Below, piece after piece: positions 61,701 through 64,000 of a stretch of 64,000 nucleotides of DNA. The DNA is from Pseudomonadales bacterium (lineage in GTDB: Bacteria; Pseudomonadota; Gammaproteobacteria; Pseudomonadales; Azotimanducaceae). Within the stretch, counting starts at the first letter, position 1; every line of letters begins with the position of its first letter. Made by a program: the position numbers and the translations under genes. Location: positions 1 to 64,000 of the forward strand of contig JANQKS010000067.1 of assembly GCA_028281005.1 (NCBI GenBank). The letters run 5' to 3'. The notes under the pieces were generated by a model. It was not told where the DNA came from. It ran no database searches and saw only the letters and a program-made list of their open reading frames with translations.

Positions 61701-62534
61701 CTAGTGGACCCCTTCGCGCTTCATTCGCGCATTGAGCACTTCTATTTCGACATCTAATGACAACACATCGTTCTCCAACAATTTCTTGTGTTGTGCTTCA
61801 AACGTATCTTCCATGTCGATCAACAGCTGGCGAAAGTTCTTTTCCAAGGGGCGGTTGCGTACTTGGCGATGGGTGCGTGCATATTCAGCGGTGACCTTTT
61901 CAGCGCTGTCCAGGTAGAGGTTGAGGAAACGCCGGGCGCGCGCGGCATCGCGCGGATCTCGCTCGATTTCGGCCAGCACGTTGCGACCGATGGCGGTAAT
62001 GCGCCCAAGACGATCGCGAAATTCCGGCACCGCAATCGACCGCGCGGCGGTTTCTATGCCTTGCAAGCGTCCGTAGGCTTGTTTCAGCTGTGCGGTCACC
62101 GCTTCTATATCAACCCCGGCCACCTGGGCTAATTCAATCCGCTTGCGCCGTGGATCGCGACCGTAAAAACATAGGTAACCCACCAGCGCCATGGCGGCGA
62201 ACACGCCAATCCCTAACAGGCTGTTGTTGCCGGCAGCGGCAGCCAAACCCGCGCCTAACGCAGTTAACACCGCGCTCAGTGATTTCAGCGGTACCGCGGG
62301 TGGATCCAGGCGTTCGCCCAAATAGAACTGCGCTTCAGCAACCAAAGCGCGCCAGGTGAGTACACCGGCCCCGCAAAACGCGGCAAGGGCACCACTAATG
62401 GCGCCAAGGCGTGCAAAGTCACCGGAGATCAAGGCCGCGAGAAAGGCAAACAGGAGAGGCAACGGCAACACAAACAAAGCTGCGGTTTTAAGCACTCGCC
62501 CCCAAGCACGGCCTTTGCGTAAGAGATGATCCAT
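61701..62534 (-). CDS. XpaC-like membrane protein (5-bromo-4-chloroindolyl phosphate hydrolysis family)
   Basis: A 277-residue protein with at least four TM helices in the first half (FVLPLPLLFAFLAALISG, AFCGAGVLTWRALV, VLTALGAGLAAAAG, GIGVFAAMALVGYLCF) and a helical cytoplasmic C-terminal half rich in Arg and Glu (YLDSAEKVTAEYARTHRQVRNRPLEKNFRQLLIDMED). The XpaC family is named for a phenotype and often adjoins telA, as here. It starts 16 bases after the small lipoprotein gene. Enzymatic function unproven. Confidence 0.85.
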   Translation of the reverse strand: MDHLLRKGRAWGRVLKTAALFVLPLPLLFAFLAALISGDFARLGAISGALAAFCGAGVLTWRALVAEAQFYLGERLDPPAVPLKSLSAVLTALGAGLAAAAGNNSLLGIGVFAAMALVGYLCFYGRDPRRKRIELAQVAGVDIEAVTAQLKQAYGRLQGIETAARSIAVPEFRDRLGRITAIGRNVLAEIERDPRDAARARRFLNLYLDSAEKVTAEYARTHRQVRNRPLEKNFRQLLIDMEDTFEAQHKKLLENDVLSLDVEIEVLNARMKREGVH

Positions 62535-62550
62535 TTGCGATGAGTTGTCG

Positions 62551-62685
62551 TTAGTCGGTGAATTCTTCGAGCACCTGAGGAATGTCCGGCAGCGCCGCAG
62601 AATGAAACAGCGCCTGGCAGCCGGTGACGGACAGCGCCATGCAGAGGAGGAAAAAACCGAGTAAGCGCAGCGGTAGTTTGGCCAT
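62551..62685 (-). CDS. Small lipoprotein (44 aa)
   Basis: Too short for the supplied track. The ATG at 62685 follows GAGGA at 6 bases. The product has a basic start (AKLPLRLLG), a hydrophobic core and a lipobox VTGC (Cys at residue 23), leaving a 22-residue acidic mature part (QALFHSAALPDIPQVLEEFTD). It is the first gene of the lipoprotein-xpaC-telA unit, with 16 bases to xpaC. The function is unknown; it may anchor or sense in the envelope. Confidence 0.6.
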   Translation of the reverse strand: MAKLPLRLLGFFLLCMALSVTGCQALFHSAALPDIPQVLEEFTD

Positions 62686-62753
62686 GTTCCGTCCTCAAGT
62701 CAGTGGTTTGAGTCTATTAGACGACCTGGCATGGGTCCAGTTCCCACCTTGCT

Positions 62754-63773
62754 TTGGTATGCTTGCGCGGCTTCCAACGGAGAACTCCCCTGAACCCAAA
62801 AGACGCTGAGGCGGAAGCTGCCAAAGCATCGCTTGCACAAGCGCTGGCTGAGCTACGCGCCGGTCACCTGGTGGTTATACCCACTGAAACCGTGTATGGC
62901 TTGGCAGCCGACGCGGAGAACTCTGCAGCGGTGAACAAAATTTTCGCCCTCAAAGGCCGCCCCGCAACGCGGCCATTGATTGTGCACGTCCCCAGTCTGG
63001 ATCACCTCGACCGGTGGGTGAGCCAAATCCCCGCCTATGCGTACGACTTAGCGCAAGCGTTTTGGCCAGGACCACTAAGCCTGGTGTTGCGGCGCTCAAC
63101 GCGAGTGCCCGATGCCGTCACAGGTGGTCAAGACAGCGTTGCCCTGCGCGTGCCCGCCCACGCCCTGACACTGGATTTGCTGCGAGCATTCAACGGCGGG
63201 GTTGCCGCGCCCTCCGCCAATCGCTACGGCCGCATTAGCCCCACAAAACCGGCGCATGTGCAAGCCCAGTTTGGCAAACAGACACCCTACATAGTGGATG
63301 GCGGCCCTTGCCGGGGCGGTATCGAATCGACCATCGTCAGTTGCCTAGGCACTCAACCACTGATCCTCCGTCCCGGGATGATTACGGCAGCGCAAGTCGC
63401 AGCAACCACGGGCTTGGCCGTCGCTGAGCAGCACCACGCCACCTCACAGTTACGCACCGCCGGCCAAGACATCACCCACTACGCGCCGCAAACAAAAACC
63501 ATACTGTTTCAGCGTGAGAGAAATGCTCCCTGGCCTGAAATGAAGGACCTGCAAGTCGGCTTTCTGGGGTTTGCACCACCGCCGGAAAAGGTGCACTTAG
63601 CTCTACAACTACCATCTGAACCCACTCTGGCAGCACAACGGTTGTACGCAGCGCTGCACAAATTAGACGCCGCCGCCCTCGACCTCATTGTTTTGGAAGC
63701 CGCGCCGGAAGGATCCCAGTGGGATGGCATTCGCGATCGATTGCTGCGAGCCAGCGGGCGTGGCAGACCTTAA
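62754..63773 (+). CDS. L-threonylcarbamoyladenylate synthase (Sua5/YrdC)
   Basis: Up to 339 residues. It makes threonylcarbamoyl-AMP from Thr, bicarbonate and ATP for t6A37 modification of tRNA. The YrdC domain has PTETVYGLAAD at about 43-53, NKIFALKGRPATRPL and PSANRYGRISPT with the usual Lys/Arg and Ser/Asn ligands. The extra C-terminal part (HYAPQTKTILFQRERN and LQVGFLGFAPP) is the Sua5 domain. The true start is unclear: TTG at 62754 and 62763 have no ribosome-binding site; a CTG at 62790 has GGAGA 6 bases upstream and would give LNPKDAEAEAAK. Monocistronic. Confidence 0.9.
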   Translation: MVCLRGFQRRTPLNPKDAEAEAAKASLAQALAELRAGHLVVIPTETVYGLAADAENSAAVNKIFALKGRPATRPLIVHVPSLDHLDRWVSQIPAYAYDLAQAFWPGPLSLVLRRSTRVPDAVTGGQDSVALRVPAHALTLDLLRAFNGGVAAPSANRYGRISPTKPAHVQAQFGKQTPYIVDGGPCRGGIESTIVSCLGTQPLILRPGMITAAQVAATTGLAVAEQHHATSQLRTAGQDITHYAPQTKTILFQRERNAPWPEMKDLQVGFLGFAPPPEKVHLALQLPSEPTLAAQRLYAALHKLDAAALDLIVLEAAPEGSQWDGIRDRLLRASGRGRP

Positions 63774-63913
63774 CGCATCCGTTTCTTGAGCAATTCCTAA
63801 CAATTAGTCACACACAACACCAGCTTTAATCGAAGTATCTCCTTCCAAATCTCGAATAGAACTCCGTTCGTCCGATGCGTACAGTGCGGCGCGATTTCAA
63901 TAGGAGTTTGGAT

Positions 63914-64000
63914 ATGCGCTTAACCGCATTGGCAGTTTCTCTCACTCTGACGTTTGTGTCCGCACAAGCTCTGGCGCACCAGAAAGGTGACCTAATCATT
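63914..64000 (+). CDS. OmpW-like outer-membrane protein (5' fragment)
   Basis: Only the first 29 codons are in the window. The ATG follows TAGGAG at 7 bases. A signal peptide MRLTALAVSLTLTFVSAQALA is followed by HQKGDLII, which matches the mature start of OmpW proteins (AHxxGDxxxRxG). OmpW forms an 8-strand barrel for small hydrophobic molecules. The assignment rests on the short N-terminus. The 140 bases before it (63774-63913) show no gene or repeat I can support. Confidence 0.6.
   Translation, partial: MRLTALAVSLTLTFVSAQALAHQKGDLII

Noticed and set aside
1-64000. CRISPR arrays, tRNA or rRNA genes, phage or transposon modules
   Set aside because: No direct-repeat/spacer pattern, cloverleaf, rRNA-like stretch, transposase, integrase or capsid gene was seen on reading both strands; a tRNAscan and a covariance search would settle small RNAs.

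Overview
This 64 kb window looks like chromosomal DNA of a Gram-negative, aerobic, probably marine gammaproteobacterium. The basis is the gene content: E. coli-type dihydroorotase, PEP carboxylase, TonB-dependent receptor, two RND pumps, a HiPIP, a cyanide-insensitive-type bd oxidase and several Tat or lipoprotein signals. An affiliation near the Halieaceae/Cellvibrionales is only a guess. I saw no rRNA, tRNA, CRISPR array, transposase, integrase or phage structural gene.

Layout. 0-6.2 kb: central metabolism (GAPDH, a long Thermus-type isocitrate dehydrogenase) with two GST-like genes, a frameshifted AraC regulator, and a 50-residue membrane ORF missing from the ORF track. 6.2-9.2 kb: cydAB (CioAB-type) behind a GbsR/MarR-like regulator with a perfect 10+10 palindrome in front of it. 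9.4-28.4 kb: an accessory catabolic region with a Baeyer-Villiger monooxygenase, HiPIP, two luciferase-like monooxygenases, an amidohydrolase, two SDRs, a GMC oxidoreductase, an NTF2-like protein, a DsbA/HCCA isomerase, a VOC protein, a cyclase, a TonB receptor and two TetR regulators. It also holds the remains of two alpha/beta-hydrolase-LuxR genes, with pyrC embedded. The TetR gene at 25.6-26.2 kb lies between two copies of the palindrome TATAAC-N4-GTTATA, one before the monooxygenase-cyclase-tetR unit and one before the receptor-VOC unit, which suggests one uptake-plus-catabolism regulon.

28.4-34.7 kb: a PhoD-like phosphatase directly downstream of an RND pump operon. 35-43.3 kb: an AraC regulator, then four small exported or lipoprotein genes leading into a second RND adaptor/permease pair. 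43.4-46 kb: ppc. 46-50.7 kb: a compact operon of ECF sigma factor, membrane protein resembling an anti-sigma factor, Spy/LTxxQ-like periplasmic protein, DUF1800 lipoprotein and DUF1501 Tat protein, with an octamer microsatellite at the ribosome-binding region of the DUF1800 gene. 50.7-52.7 kb: cupin and amidase.

52.7-57.7 kb: a mosaic of accessory pieces: a plasmid-style ParA plus ribbon-helix-helix pair behind a perfect 11+11 palindrome, a two-TM potassium channel with TrkA-N domains, a truncated and frameshifted Ser/Thr kinase-TPR gene, and a vapBC-like toxin-antitoxin locus whose antitoxin is intact and whose toxin is frameshifted twice. 57.7-64 kb: recQ, a probable outer-membrane protein, a small lipoprotein-xpaC-telA unit, Sua5/YrdC, and the start of an OmpW-like gene cut by the window end.

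All family names come from reading the translated sequence; no database search was run. Several frameshifts fall in or near homopolymer runs and could be assembly errors.
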